Positions 1 to 9,064 of a stretch of 64,000 nucleotides of DNA are shown here, piece after piece. The notes beneath the pieces are model-generated. The model had not been told where the DNA came from. It searched no databases and worked only from the letters and a program-made list of their open reading frames with translations. The position numbers were made by a program, and so were the translations under genes. The DNA comes from Burkholderia sp. GAS332 (GTDB taxonomy: Bacteria; Pseudomonadota; Gammaproteobacteria; Burkholderiales; Burkholderiaceae): NCBI GenBank assembly GCA_900142905.1, contig FSRV01000001.1, forward strand, positions 2,108,001 through 2,172,000, given 5' to 3'. The number at the start of each line of letters is the position of its first letter. The stretch's first letter is position 1.

Positions 1-180
1 TATGGGCAAGCCGAGAGCGAGCTGATCTGTCTGGGCGAGACGCTGGCCTGTCTCGCGCCCTCCGTGATGGGATGGTCCGCCGCATTCAGTTTTTCGAAGC
101 AAGGCGTGCGAATGACAGGATTCCAGATCAACTTGCCGCGCACCAGACATCTCTCGTTTGAGCGGAAACCGAGAGGCTGA
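1..180 (+). CDS. C-terminal fragment of an unidentified protein (partial, cut by window edge)
   Basis: Frame 1 is open from the first base to a TGA at 178-180, about 59 codons, and the start lies outside the window. I do not recognise the family. The visible part has a mixed hydrophobic segment followed by a basic C-terminus. A good stem-loop follows 54 bases after the stop on the same strand, which fits the end of a plus-strand transcription unit and is the main support for the call. It could be chance open frame. Confidence 0.3.
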   Translation, partial: YGQAESELICLGETLACLAPSVMGWSAAFSFSKQGVRMTGFQINLPRTRHLSFERKPRG

Positions 181-233
181 GCGCTGGCCGGCATCGGCTT
201 ACGCCAGCAATACACACGAAGTCATGAATGCCA

Positions 234-264
234 GTGACGGGACCCGAGCCCGTCACTTCTGTTT
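234..264 (+). terminator. Probable rho-independent terminator
   Basis: Arms GTGACGGG (234-241) and CCCGTCAC (249-256) enclose a 7-base loop; an outer A-T pair can be added. The tract TTCTGTTT follows. The position fits termination of the gene entering from the left edge, upstream of the esterase gene. Confidence 0.5.
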
Positions 265-316
265 CGCAGCACGATGGAGTCTGCGTTGTGCAGACCCTAA
301 CCAATCATTGAGGTAG

Positions 317-1258
317 ATGAAGCGTATGACGCAAGCTCAGCCTGTTTCGATCCCGAATAGCCGGAAAATCGATTTTGTTTCCGGAGTTAATGGTCATCAA
401 TACTCGATCAGCGTGGCGTTGCCGTTGCTGCCGGCGCCTGAACGCGGTTACCGGGTGCTCTATGTGCTCGATGCGCATGCCTATTTCGCGAGCGCCATGG
501 AAGCTGTTCGCGCCAACGTGCATGATGTGGTTGTCGTGGGTATCGGCTATCCCAGCGATCCTGCTTTTATCAAGAAGGCTATTGAGCCGCTCGGGGCGTT
601 GCCGGGATTGAATGAACTGACGTCGATGTCCTACGCGTTCGGCTTGAAGCGAATGTACGACCTCAGCTTGCCGGTCAGTGCCGAGATCCTGGCTACGCAG
701 CAGATACCGGGCTTCAATCTGACACCGGATCGGGTTGGCGGTCTCGACGACTTTCTTGCGACGATCGAAACGGAGGTCAAGCCTCGCGTCGCGGAGATGG
801 TCTCAATCGACCGCACGAACCAGGCGATCTTCGGGCACTCGCTGGGCGGTCTGGCCGTTCTCCACGCGTTATTCGTCGAACCGAACGCTTTTCGAACCTT
901 TATCGCGGCAAGTCCGTCGATCTGGTGGAGCGAGAAAGCGGTGCTGGCGAATGAGGAAAAATTTTCGGCCGCGGTGAGCGCCGGCACGGCCAGTCCGCGG
1001 GTGCTCGTGAGCATGGGGAGCGAGGAGGAGACGCCGACCCCTGTGCCGGCCGCGCTCGCTATGGCTCAGGCCGAACTCGACGCACGCGTTCTCAGCAACC
1101 GGATGGTCGGGAACGCGCGTGAGCTCACCGCACGATTGCAAGCCTTGCGCGGCTCGGATGGCTATCAGGTTGAGGACTACGCGGTCTTCGCCAAACAGGG
1201 GCATGGGCTTGCACCGTGGCCGGCGCTCGGTCGCGCGATCGACTTCGCTTTTAATTGA
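317..1258 (+). CDS. Alpha/beta-hydrolase, putative esterase (esterase D / IroE-like family)
   Basis: The 313-residue protein belongs to the putative-esterase branch of alpha/beta hydrolases, which includes enterochelin and IroE-type esterases and S-formylglutathione hydrolase. The nucleophile elbow GHSLGG lies at residues 173-178 with Ser175. A C-terminal GHG near residue 296 supplies the probable catalytic His. An N-terminal strand with VLYVLD and a GIGYP turn are typical of the fold. No signal peptide is obvious, so it is probably cytoplasmic. The start is unclear: ATG 317 is only 3 bases after GAGG and ATG 326 is 12 bases after it. The substrate cannot be read from sequence; siderophore-ester hydrolysis is one possibility, but no siderophore genes lie beside it. 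It is convergent with dsdA and appears monocistronic. Confidence 0.8.
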   Translation: MKRMTQAQPVSIPNSRKIDFVSGVNGHQYSISVALPLLPAPERGYRVLYVLDAHAYFASAMEAVRANVHDVVVVGIGYPSDPAFIKKAIEPLGALPGLNELTSMSYAFGLKRMYDLSLPVSAEILATQQIPGFNLTPDRVGGLDDFLATIETEVKPRVAEMVSIDRTNQAIFGHSLGGLAVLHALFVEPNAFRTFIAASPSIWWSEKAVLANEEKFSAAVSAGTASPRVLVSMGSEEETPTPVPAALAMAQAELDARVLSNRMVGNARELTARLQALRGSDGYQVEDYAVFAKQGHGLAPWPALGRAIDFAFN

Positions 1259-1396
1259 GCGCAACAGGCACTCGCCCAGTGGGGCGTCGGAGCACGGGAA
1301 CGCGCGGTTGAACTGTTTCCGTGTCATACCGAACGCGTCACTGGGCATCGCCTGTAGACCTGAAGAGGCAGACGGGCGCGAAGGTGGACCGGCCGT

Positions 1397-2707
1397 TTAG
1401 CCTTGAGGGGCGTCCGGCGCTTTCGCGCGAGCCTGGAAGCGCCGATGCTCCTCGGGCGGCACCAATGATCCGCCTGTCGTCCAGATCACGTGCGTCGCGG
1501 CGCTCAGGTCGAGATTGCGAGTACGCAAGTAGTCACGACCGGCGGCCGACTCGCTCAGCCACGCGGGACCCCCGACGCCCGCCACGGCCGACGGTTCAAG
1601 CTCGATCGCCATGGTCCGCTTGACCACGTGCAACTGCGTGTAGAGGTCGTCGTCACTGACCGTGAATACGCCGGCAACCTGCGCGGCCATGAGCGGGCTC
1701 ACAAGGTAGGACGCTTGCCCGACCGCAAGGCCGTCGGCATCCGTGCGATTGTCGAGGCCGATGTCATACACGGACACCGGTTCGTCGCAACCGGCCGCCA
1801 GTTGAACCAGCATGCAAGGTGAAGCCACGGGCTCCGCGAAGAAGCAATGCACATGCGGGCCGAACAAGGCGGTCAGGCCGTAGGTGATGCCGCCCGGCGC
1901 ACCGCCGACGCCACACGGGATGTACACGAAGAGCGGATGCGCTGCGTCGACGCTGCGGCCCGCTTCGGCAAGCTGTACGGCCAGATGGCGGGCAGCCGCA
2001 GCGTAGCCGAGAAACAGCATCAACGAACCTTCGTCGTCGACGAAATGACAGCGAGGCATCTCCAGCGCCTGCGCGCGTCCGCCCGCAACGGCCTGGGCAT
2101 AGTCGCCCTCGTGTTCGACGACCTGAACGCCACGTTGCCTCAGGCGCGCCTTCTTCCACAGTTTCGCGTCGGTGGACATGTGCACGACCGCCTCGAACCC
2201 CAGCGCCGCCGCCATCACGCCGATGCTCAAACCGAGATTGCCGGTGCTGCCTACCGTGACCGTGTGCTGCGCAAACAGCGCCCGCGCCGGCGGTGAGGCG
2301 AGGAGTCGGCGATCACCGGTAGCATCCAGAAGGCCATGTTCGATGGCGATCGACTCGGCCAGTGCCAGCACCTCGTGAAAGCCGCCGCGCGCCTTGATGG
2401 AACCGGCCACCGGTAGCGCATCGTCGCGCTTGATGAACCACGCGCCCCCGGGCTTGCCCGGATCCGTCAATGCGGCTTGCAGACGGTCCGCGGGTACCAG
2501 CGGGGACTCGACCTTCCCCGCGCTCGCGCGGAGTTCGGGAAACAGCTGCGCCATCAACGGCTCGCAGCGCGCCAGCCGGTTCTCGGCTTCGGTGATCTGG
2601 TCCGCCGTGGGAGCGTTCGTCGGCAAGGGGCGACCGGCAGTCGGGTTGAGCCACAGCAGAGGTTGCCGCGATCTTAGTTCGGATAACAAATCGTTGGATT
2701 CAAACAT
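1397..2707 (-). CDS. dsdA: D-serine dehydratase (D-serine ammonia-lyase)
   Basis: This PLP enzyme converts D-serine to pyruvate and ammonia in the cytoplasm. The 436-residue length is close to E. coli DsdA (442). The Schiff-base lysine is K105 in PVAGSIKARGG. The phosphate-binding glycine loop VGSTGNLGLSIG follows near residue 152. Family blocks FVYIPCGVGG, HCFFAEP, DGLAVG and a C-terminal WTTGGSLVP are all present. It reads in the same direction as the TonB receptor upstream, separated by 144 bases with no clear terminator, so co-transcription is possible. No dsdC-type LysR regulator or DsdX permease is adjacent. The upstream Shine-Dalgarno sequence is weak. Its place beside a peptide-uptake and peptidase module may mean it handles D-amino acids released from peptides, which is inference. 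Confidence 0.93.
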   Translation of the reverse strand: MFESNDLLSELRSRQPLLWLNPTAGRPLPTNAPTADQITEAENRLARCEPLMAQLFPELRASAGKVESPLVPADRLQAALTDPGKPGGAWFIKRDDALPVAGSIKARGGFHEVLALAESIAIEHGLLDATGDRRLLASPPARALFAQHTVTVGSTGNLGLSIGVMAAALGFEAVVHMSTDAKLWKKARLRQRGVQVVEHEGDYAQAVAGGRAQALEMPRCHFVDDEGSLMLFLGYAAAARHLAVQLAEAGRSVDAAHPLFVYIPCGVGGAPGGITYGLTALFGPHVHCFFAEPVASPCMLVQLAAGCDEPVSVYDIGLDNRTDADGLAVGQASYLVSPLMAAQVAGVFTVSDDDLYTQLHVVKRTMAIELEPSAVAGVGGPAWLSESAAGRDYLRTRNLDLSAATHVIWTTGGSLVPPEEHRRFQARAKAPDAPQG

Positions 2708-2851
2708 GGACTATCTCAGTGACGCCGGCTCGAATGGGCAACGCGTGTGGCTGGGGGTGGAGCGCACCGCCCATCGGTATGGCGGCGCGATCCGACGATG
2801 CAGGCCGCGCCACTGCGGAGACGCCGGCAATCTCCGCGCCCATGATTCGTT

Positions 2852-5209
2852 TTAGAACGGCACGTCAACCTGCATGCCGACTGTCAGAGGCTGGATAAAG
2901 ATAACTGAGGCGGGCCCCCCGAGCGGAACGAAGGAGCTTCCCGCTGCTTGCATGCCGCGTTTGTTGAACAGGTTATGCACAAAGAGGGAGACGTTCGCCT
3001 TGCGCAGATCGATACCGGCACGCAGGTCCGTCGTGAAATAACCCGGCATACTGAAGTTCGGCGCAGTCTTGCTTCCGGGGAAGTTCGAGTTACGTTGCCC
3101 GATATAGGCCTCGGTCGCGCCCACATAGGCGCGATACGAGGCGACGTTGAAGAGATAGTCGACATTGACCGTGGCCGAGAGATCGGGCGTATTGGGCAGG
3201 CGGTCGCCCGACATTGCGCCAATGCCCAGCACATCCTGGGTGAGCCGCGAGTCGAGATAGGTGACGCCCGCGCCCAGTTGCCACTGCGGCGTCGGATTCA
3301 GTGTGCCGAAGAACTCCAGTCCCCTTGAGCGGGCCTTGCCGCCATTGGCGACCACCCCGAGGGTGTTGATGATGGTATTGAGCTGGATGTTCTTCCATTC
3401 GATATCGAATGCCGACACGGATAGGGACGCGCGCTTATCCAGGAAGTCGGCCTTGTAGCCCACTTCATAACTGGTCAGCGTGTCGGGGTTGAACGTTCCC
3501 GGCGACATTTGCCCGGTAACAGGATCGTGATAGCTCGGTTGCGGACCGCCGGGGCGGTAGCCGCTTGCAATCCGCCCGTACAGGCTGCTGTTTTGCGTGA
3601 GCAGATAGCCGAGCGTGAAGAGATACGTCTTGCTCGTGTCAGCCGACTGGCCCGGCTGATTCCCCGATCCGGCAAGCGGGCCCGATGCGATGGCGCTGAA
3701 TGTCTGATCGTTGTGGGCAACTCGCAAACCGGCGGTTGCGGACAATCGGCTGGTGAAGTGATAGGTCAGATCGCCGTAGGCTGCGTATTCCTTGTAGGTC
3801 GACGGAAATTGATTCGTGAGCAGATTGAGCGATGTCGTGGGCCCAGTGGCGGTGAGAGACTGATTCTGGTTGCTGCGTTCGCTTGTGTAGAAAAGCCCTG
3901 CAATCCACTCGAGCTTGCGATTGGCCGAGGAGGTGAGGCGCAATTCCTGAGTGAACTTGTCCGTTGAGATAGCCAGATTCGAGGCAGCCGTACGAAACAG
4001 CGGCGCACCGAACTGGGCGTTCAGGATCCCGGGATAGACAGCAGAATCGTCGCTAGTCTGGCTGGAGCGTATGGTCTGATAGGCCGAAATAGCATTCAGG
4101 CGTGCCCACCCGAAGTCGTACTCAATGTTCGCGGAATAGAGTTCGATGATCTGGTCGAACGGTTCATCAATCAGCCGGTTCTGGGTCAGGTCGCCGTAGA
4201 CCGGTTGCCGCGTGTAGAAGTTGTAGTCGACGGACGCCGTGCCATCGCGCTTGATCTGCTGTGTGGTTGCGGTCAGGCGCACTGTCAGGGCATTGGTTGG
4301 CGTGACCGTCAGGGATGCCCGGCCGCCGCGCGTGCTGGCGCCGTCCACCCCTTTTTCCGGATCGCTGCCGATACGGTTCACGTAACCGCCATCCTGCTGG
4401 TTGAATGCGCTGACTCGCAGGGCGGCGACATCCTGCTTGATCGGCACGTTCACCACCGCGCTCTCGGTATGGTTGAGGCCGCCGTGGTCGGTGCCCGAGA
4501 GCATGACGCCTGCATGACCGGTGACGCCGCCTTCGGTGTCCGGCTCGTTTGTCACATATTTCAGCAGCCCGCCCATTGCACCCGCACCGTACAGCGTGCC
4601 TTGCGGACCTCGCAGCAACTCGATGTGGTTGAGGTCGAGCAGGCCCATGTCCAGTGCAAGTTGTGAACCGGACCCATAGATCGTGCTGGAGCCAAACGGC
4701 ACTTCGTCGACGTAGACACCGACCGTCGGCGAAATGTCGGTGCCGGTCGTGATCCCGCGCATGGTGATCTGGGCAGTGCCCGCGCCCACCGAGGAGAGGG
4801 ATACGCCCGGCTCCTTCGTCAGGTAATCGCGCATTGACGCGTCACCCTTGCGTTGAAGTTCTTCCGAGCTCAACGCATTCACCTGCATCGGCACTTCACG
4901 CGCCGGTTCCCGGCGCCGGTTCGCCGTAATTTCGACGGTGTTCAGCGTGGTGGCGTTTCCGGTTGCAGCAGTTTTGGCTGGCGCTTGGGGTTTGGCCGGC
5001 GCCGCTGCGGTGGTGGCGCTCGCGGCGACCGGTGCGGAAGCCGGCGTTGGCATGGAGGGTGCCGTTTGCGCATGTGCACACAGTACCGTCAGTCCGACAG
5101 CGGGCCCGACGAGCATCGACGCATAGCGCCCGCCCACGGGCCGCACGACAGCGCGGCCGTTGTTGTGTTTTCCCCGCGGGGGCCTGTTCTGCTTGGTCTT
5201 TATACCCAC
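2852..5209 (-). CDS. TonB-dependent outer-membrane receptor
   Basis: A 785-residue TonB-dependent receptor moves a ligand across the outer membrane using TonB/ExbBD energy. I take GTG 5209 as start: AAGGAGGAG sits 6 bases upstream, and the first 50 residues then form a basic n-region, hydrophobic core and AHA-type cleavage site. An Ala/Pro-rich linker leads to a TonB-box-like segment (TVEITA). The plug runs about residues 70-190 with motifs MRGITTG, VDEVPFG and ELLRGPQGTLYGAGAMGG. The 22-strand barrel ends in the expected terminal Phe (QVDVPF). Longer in-frame extension to 5530 is possible but lacks a secretion signal at its end. There is no STN signalling domain and no sigma/anti-sigma pair nearby. 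It is divergent from the M81 peptidase gene, suggesting an oligopeptide or organic ligand rather than iron. Confidence 0.9.
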   Translation of the reverse strand: MGIKTKQNRPPRGKHNNGRAVVRPVGGRYASMLVGPAVGLTVLCAHAQTAPSMPTPASAPVAASATTAAAPAKPQAPAKTAATGNATTLNTVEITANRRREPAREVPMQVNALSSEELQRKGDASMRDYLTKEPGVSLSSVGAGTAQITMRGITTGTDISPTVGVYVDEVPFGSSTIYGSGSQLALDMGLLDLNHIELLRGPQGTLYGAGAMGGLLKYVTNEPDTEGGVTGHAGVMLSGTDHGGLNHTESAVVNVPIKQDVAALRVSAFNQQDGGYVNRIGSDPEKGVDGASTRGGRASLTVTPTNALTVRLTATTQQIKRDGTASVDYNFYTRQPVYGDLTQNRLIDEPFDQIIELYSANIEYDFGWARLNAISAYQTIRSSQTSDDSAVYPGILNAQFGAPLFRTAASNLAISTDKFTQELRLTSSANRKLEWIAGLFYTSERSNQNQSLTATGPTTSLNLLTNQFPSTYKEYAAYGDLTYHFTSRLSATAGLRVAHNDQTFSAIASGPLAGSGNQPGQSADTSKTYLFTLGYLLTQNSSLYGRIASGYRPGGPQPSYHDPVTGQMSPGTFNPDTLTSYEVGYKADFLDKRASLSVSAFDIEWKNIQLNTIINTLGVVANGGKARSRGLEFFGTLNPTPQWQLGAGVTYLDSRLTQDVLGIGAMSGDRLPNTPDLSATVNVDYLFNVASYRAYVGATEAYIGQRNSNFPGSKTAPNFSMPGYFTTDLRAGIDLRKANVSLFVHNLFNKRGMQAAGSSFVPLGGPASVIFIQPLTVGMQVDVPF

Positions 5210-5547
5210 GATGGGTCTCCTCCTTGAATTCCATGGTCTTGGTTCAACTGGCTGGAGTGGGCCGGCCGGATCTTTACCGCTCCTTGTACCGGGCCACGTG
5301 CACAAGGTAGCAAAAATTATCCTAAAAAGAAAAAGATTTTCAAAAATGGGTATTTGAGCCGTCTTGGAAAGCTTCGGAAAGCGCATCGCCCCGGTCGCGA
5401 CCGGCGAGTTTTTCCCCGCGCCATAGGCTCGTGACGTGGTTGGAGGTGGGGGAGTTTTCCTAAATGGAAATATTTTTATCGTTCTGTACAATGCGAAGTA
5501 CTGGCAGGGCGCAACCCGGCCTGATGACAATCATCGAAAGAGACAAA
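5210..5547. promoter_or_regulatory. Divergent promoter region between TonB receptor and M81 peptidase genes
   Basis: This 338-base intergenic region is markedly AT-rich at 5300-5350 and 5455-5495 compared with the flanking genes. It holds the strong AAGGAGGAG ribosome site of the receptor (minus strand, 5216-5224). An inverted repeat TTTCC-TAAAT-GGAAA lies at 5456-5470, about 78 bases before the M81 start, and is a candidate operator. No regulator gene is adjacent. Promoter boxes cannot be assigned confidently. Confidence 0.4.
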
Positions 5548-7020
5548 ATGAAATTCTTCATGGCTGGGCTCGACACCGAAACCAACACCTTTTCGCCTAT
5601 CCCTACCGGGCGGCAAAGCTTCGAGCAGCTATTGCTCGCCTATGGGGACGCGACGCAGCGGCAACTGAACTGCTGCTCCGCTCAGCTTGCAACCTGGAAG
5701 CAGATGGCCGATGCGCGCGGCTGGACGGCGGTCGAAAGTCTCTGCGCGGTGGCGGAACCGGGCGGCATTACTAGCCGCGCCGTGTATGAAGAGTTTCGGG
5801 AAAGGATCGTTGCCGATCTGAAGGCCGCCGGCACAGTCGACTTCGTCATCCTCGCGCTGCACGGCGCGATGGTGGCCGACGGTTATGACGACGTTGAGGG
5901 AGATTTGCTCAGCCATATCCGGCATGTTGTCGGGCCGGACCTGCCGATTGGGGTGGAACTGGATCTGCACGCCCATCTCACCCCGCTGATGCTCGACAAG
6001 GCGACGGCAATCGTGACGTACAAGGAGTACCCGCACGTCGATATCGAAATTTGTGCGGCCCAACTCTTCGAGCTCGTCGCTGACACGGTAGCCGGTAAAG
6101 TCAGGCCCCGAATGGCGATGTTCGATTGCCGGATGCTAGGCATCTTCAGGACGCAGGATCAGCCTTTGCGCGCGTTCGTCGAAAGAATGAAAGCGATGGA
6201 AGGCGCCGATGGCGTCCTCTCCGTGTCTTTCGTGCATGGCTTCCCATGGGGCGATGTCGCGGACGTCGGCGCCAAGATGCTCGTGATCGCCGATGGTGAC
6301 CAAGGCAAGGCCGCTACCGTGGCCGCGGCACTGGGCGACGAGCTCTGGAGCCAACGCGCAGCTCTGACGCCGGTTTTCAGATCGATAGACGAAGCGTTGG
6401 ATCGCGCATGCGCCGCCGCCGAGGGCCCGATTGTTCTGGCCGATGTATCCGATAACGCAGGTGGCGGTGCACCCGGCGATTCGACTTTTATTCTGCAAAG
6501 AATCCTGGAGCGGGGCATCGACAATGTCATTAGCGCCTTGTACTGGGATCCGGTTGCTGTCCGTTTCTGCCAGGAGGCCGGCGAAGGCGCGAGACTGAAA
6601 CTTCGCATTGGGGGAAAAGTCGGTGCCGCGTCGGGCCAGCCGCTGGATCTGGACGTGACCGTGCGCCGGATCGCGTCCGGCATCACGCAGAGATTTGGCC
6701 TCGTTCCCATCAGCATCGGCGACGCGGCGTGGGTCAGCACCGGTAACGTCAATCTGATTCTGAACACGCATCGAACGCAGGTCTTCCACCCTGAATTCAT
6801 GGTCGCGTTGGGACTCGATCCGAGTCAGTTCAAGATGATTGTCGTGAAGTCCCTGAACCACTTCCACGCGGCCTTTGCGCCGCTTGCCAAAGACATTATT
6901 CATGTCGATGCGCCCGGCACGCTCGAAAGAGACTTTGCCACCCGGCCTTATACGAAGGCGGGCAGACCGTTGTGGCCGGCTACAGATGATCCGTTTGCGG
7001 GCACTGAGACGCATCACTGA
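5548..7020 (+). CDS. M81 family metallopeptidase (microcystinase C / MlrC-like)
   Basis: The 490-residue protein matches the M81 family, whose founder MlrC is a zinc enzyme that hydrolyses the linearised microcystin heptapeptide and its tetrapeptide product. Typical blocks are present: an N-terminal start reading MKFFMAGLDTETNTFSP, EPGG near residue 72, LHGAMVADG, ELDLHAHLTP, TYKEYPHVDI with a metal-binding His/Asp pair, and SDNAGGGAPGDST in the C-terminal half. I chose ATG 5548 because GAAAGAGA precedes it and the family N-terminus begins there; an in-frame upstream extension to 5464 lacks family similarity. The next gene, an M14-like peptidase, follows after 87 bases on the same strand and probably belongs to the same operon. 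Most M81 members have unknown natural substrates. Confidence 0.88.
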   Translation: MKFFMAGLDTETNTFSPIPTGRQSFEQLLLAYGDATQRQLNCCSAQLATWKQMADARGWTAVESLCAVAEPGGITSRAVYEEFRERIVADLKAAGTVDFVILALHGAMVADGYDDVEGDLLSHIRHVVGPDLPIGVELDLHAHLTPLMLDKATAIVTYKEYPHVDIEICAAQLFELVADTVAGKVRPRMAMFDCRMLGIFRTQDQPLRAFVERMKAMEGADGVLSVSFVHGFPWGDVADVGAKMLVIADGDQGKAATVAAALGDELWSQRAALTPVFRSIDEALDRACAAAEGPIVLADVSDNAGGGAPGDSTFILQRILERGIDNVISALYWDPVAVRFCQEAGEGARLKLRIGGKVGAASGQPLDLDVTVRRIASGITQRFGLVPISIGDAAWVSTGNVNLILNTHRTQVFHPEFMVALGLDPSQFKMIVVKSLNHFHAAFAPLAKDIIHVDAPGTLERDFATRPYTKAGRPLWPATDDPFAGTETHH

Positions 7021-7107
7021 TGAGTTAGGGGGCGGCGTGTTGGGTATACGCCGTCGGAAGCCGCCCAATGCCGGCGGCACTTTCATGCAACGGTTAGAGG
7101 TCGAGAG

Positions 7108-8205
7108 ATGACGGTACAAAATTATTTTTCAGCCACATACGTCGAAGCGCGAGAAAAATTTCTTGGCGCATCCCAAGCGTTGGGTATGACGGTTGGGCGC
7201 GTATTTCATCCGTCCAGGCTCGGGCCTGATGGCGAGGCGCTTTCGATCGACTCAGCCCTGCTTTCGCCCGACAACGCCAGGTCACTGCTCGTCATCACGT
7301 CTGGAACGCACGGCGTGGAGGGTTTTTGCGGATCGGGATGTCAGGTCGGCTTGCTGAACGACACCGATTTTCTGGACGAACTGCGGGATAAGGCGGTCGC
7401 GTTGCTCCTCTTACACGCTGTCAATCCTTATGGATTTGCGCATCTGCGCAGAGTGAATGAAGCCAACGTCGACCTGAATCGCAACTGCGCTGATTTCAAC
7501 ACGGCTGTCGGCGCCAACCCGGATTACAAGGAGCTCGACGCATTGCTCCTGCCCGAGACGTGGCCTCCGACGGATGCCGACAATGACGCGCTTGCCAACT
7601 ACATCCGGCAGCATGGCGAGCGCAAGCTGCGCGAGACCGCGACGAAGGGGCAATACGAGGTGCCCGACGGTATGTTCTACGGCGGAAGTTCGCGATGCTG
7701 GAGCACACGTGAGGTCGATGCGATTCTTGGCGCGCACCTGCCCAACTACGATCGTTTGGCGTGGGTGGATATCCATACCGGTCTCGGCGCCCATGGTCAC
7801 GGCGAGAAGATCTTCATGAGAGACGACCTGCCTGAACTGCGGCGAGCGCGTAACTGGTGGGGCGCCGATGTCAAACAGATCTTCGACCCGCGTTCAGTGT
7901 CAGCCGCTATCGATGGGCCGTTGATGAATACTGTTTACGAGGGATTCCCGGCAGTCGAAAAGACCACGCTCGGCCTCGAATTTGGCACCTATGAGACGTC
8001 GCGGGTCCTGCATGCGCTACGCGCGGACCATTGGCTGCATCGGCATCCGGATGTATCCGCCGAGCAGTCGGAGCAGATCGGCCAGAACCTGAAAGACGTG
8101 TTCTATTGCGATAACGACGCATGGAAAGGCATGGTGTTCGCACAGGCGCGCGTCGTCGCATTGCAGGCGATTTTTGGTCTTTCTGGGAAGGGCGAGCGAG
8201 CATAA
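7108..8205 (+). CDS. DUF2817 / M14-like zinc carboxypeptidase-fold protein
   Basis: The 365-residue protein matches the DUF2817 family of M14-type carboxypeptidase-like hydrolases. Visible signatures are the zinc pair in SGTHGVEGFCGS (His and Glu), NPYGFAHLRRVNEANVDLNRN (substrate-binding Arg/Asn region), a third zinc His in WVDIHTGLG, and a late LEFGTYE carrying the candidate catalytic Glu. There is no signal peptide, so it is probably cytoplasmic. GAGGTCGAG just before ATG 7108 serves as ribosome site. The neighbour upstream is the M81 peptidase and the divergent gene encodes a TonB receptor, together suggesting uptake and stepwise hydrolysis of a peptide. The exact bond cleaved is unknown. 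Confidence 0.82.
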   Translation: MTVQNYFSATYVEAREKFLGASQALGMTVGRVFHPSRLGPDGEALSIDSALLSPDNARSLLVITSGTHGVEGFCGSGCQVGLLNDTDFLDELRDKAVALLLLHAVNPYGFAHLRRVNEANVDLNRNCADFNTAVGANPDYKELDALLLPETWPPTDADNDALANYIRQHGERKLRETATKGQYEVPDGMFYGGSSRCWSTREVDAILGAHLPNYDRLAWVDIHTGLGAHGHGEKIFMRDDLPELRRARNWWGADVKQIFDPRSVSAAIDGPLMNTVYEGFPAVEKTTLGLEFGTYETSRVLHALRADHWLHRHPDVSAEQSEQIGQNLKDVFYCDNDAWKGMVFAQARVVALQAIFGLSGKGERA

Positions 8206-8293
8206 GTCCTGGCTGACTGGCGGTCTCATGGACGCGGAACACCTCGTGCTTCAGATCGTCTTACGTCTCGGGTGAGTGAGCAGGGCCACGGAG

Positions 8294-8763
8294 CTACAGC
8301 GACGGCAGTTCTATCCCTTCCTCATTCGACATCGTCCGGATCGCCGCATCGAATTCGATCTCGTTATCGTTCACCGTCGATTGTGCAGCCAGCGCCGCGA
8401 ATAGCGCATCCTGTTCAAGCAGGAAATGGGTTCCGTCACGCAAGCGCGCATAGGCTGCCCAGGGAACGAACTTGGTCAGCGGAAACAGCAGGCCGTGGCG
8501 CGTCGACACATCGACGTTAAGTCCGGACACGAACAGCAGGTTCTTGCCTTCAAAGGCGGGCTCGTGAAAGGGAAGGTGCCGAAATGGCGTGTCAACAGAA
8601 TGACGGGATAGCCCTGGCTCTCGTCGGAGCAGAAGGCGCGCGAGGGCATCATGCGGCTACGCTCGAACCCCAGCGAGAGGCAATAGTTATAGAGTTTCGG
8701 CACAAACTGGCCGTAACGAATCGCCATGCCGCCGAGCCGCATATTGCCCATGATGTGATTCAT
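8294..8763 (-). pseudogene. Frameshifted conserved hypothetical gene (about 156 residues if repaired)
   Basis: Reading on the minus strand from ATG 8763 (GGAAGG 6 bases upstream), an open frame runs about 63 codons to a run near 8568, then continues convincingly only in a second frame to the stop at 8294. The first part ends ...LLTRHFGTFPF and the second resumes HEPAFEGKNLLFVSGLNVDVS. Adding one base in the short C/T run gives one uninterrupted 156-residue protein. I do not recognise the family: the repaired product is a mixed alpha/beta protein without membrane segments or signal peptide, with an acidic C-terminus. It is either a recent pseudogene or a sequencing error. No neighbour shares its operon. 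Confidence 0.6.
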
Positions 8764-9064
8764 TTCGCACCTTCCGGCGGTCGCCTGGATAATGGCCTGA
8801 ATACCTTGACGGCTTGCCACGAGTGGGCCAAGGCGTCTCGAGTCCCTACTTGAAGTGGGACGCCTCGCGAAGGGCGCCTCGCAGCCGCACATGGTTGATT
8901 ACCTTGTGGTGAGGCTACGGCGAAAATCCCCGACACTCCGCCACTTTGGCGCCTGAATATGACATCCGATTGAGCGCGGCACGACAAGGCAAATCGGCAG
9001 ATTCAACCAGTCATTGCACGGGAGACGCGTCACACGCTACTTTCTCATCCGCTATGCAACCGCG
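8764..9064. other. Intergenic stretch without recognised features
   Basis: About 300 bases between the start of the frameshifted gene and the stop of the cold-shock-domain gene, both on the minus strand. I see no convincing reading frame. It must carry the promoter of the frameshifted gene, but no clear boxes were found. Confidence 0.4.

Noticed and set aside
2852..5530. Full-length start of the TonB receptor at 5530
   Set aside because: The extra 107 residues lack a secretion signal at their end and would place the signal peptide internally; GTG 5209 has an excellent ribosome site.
8206..8293. Terminator after the DUF2817 gene
   Set aside because: No stem with a following T-run was found in this gap.
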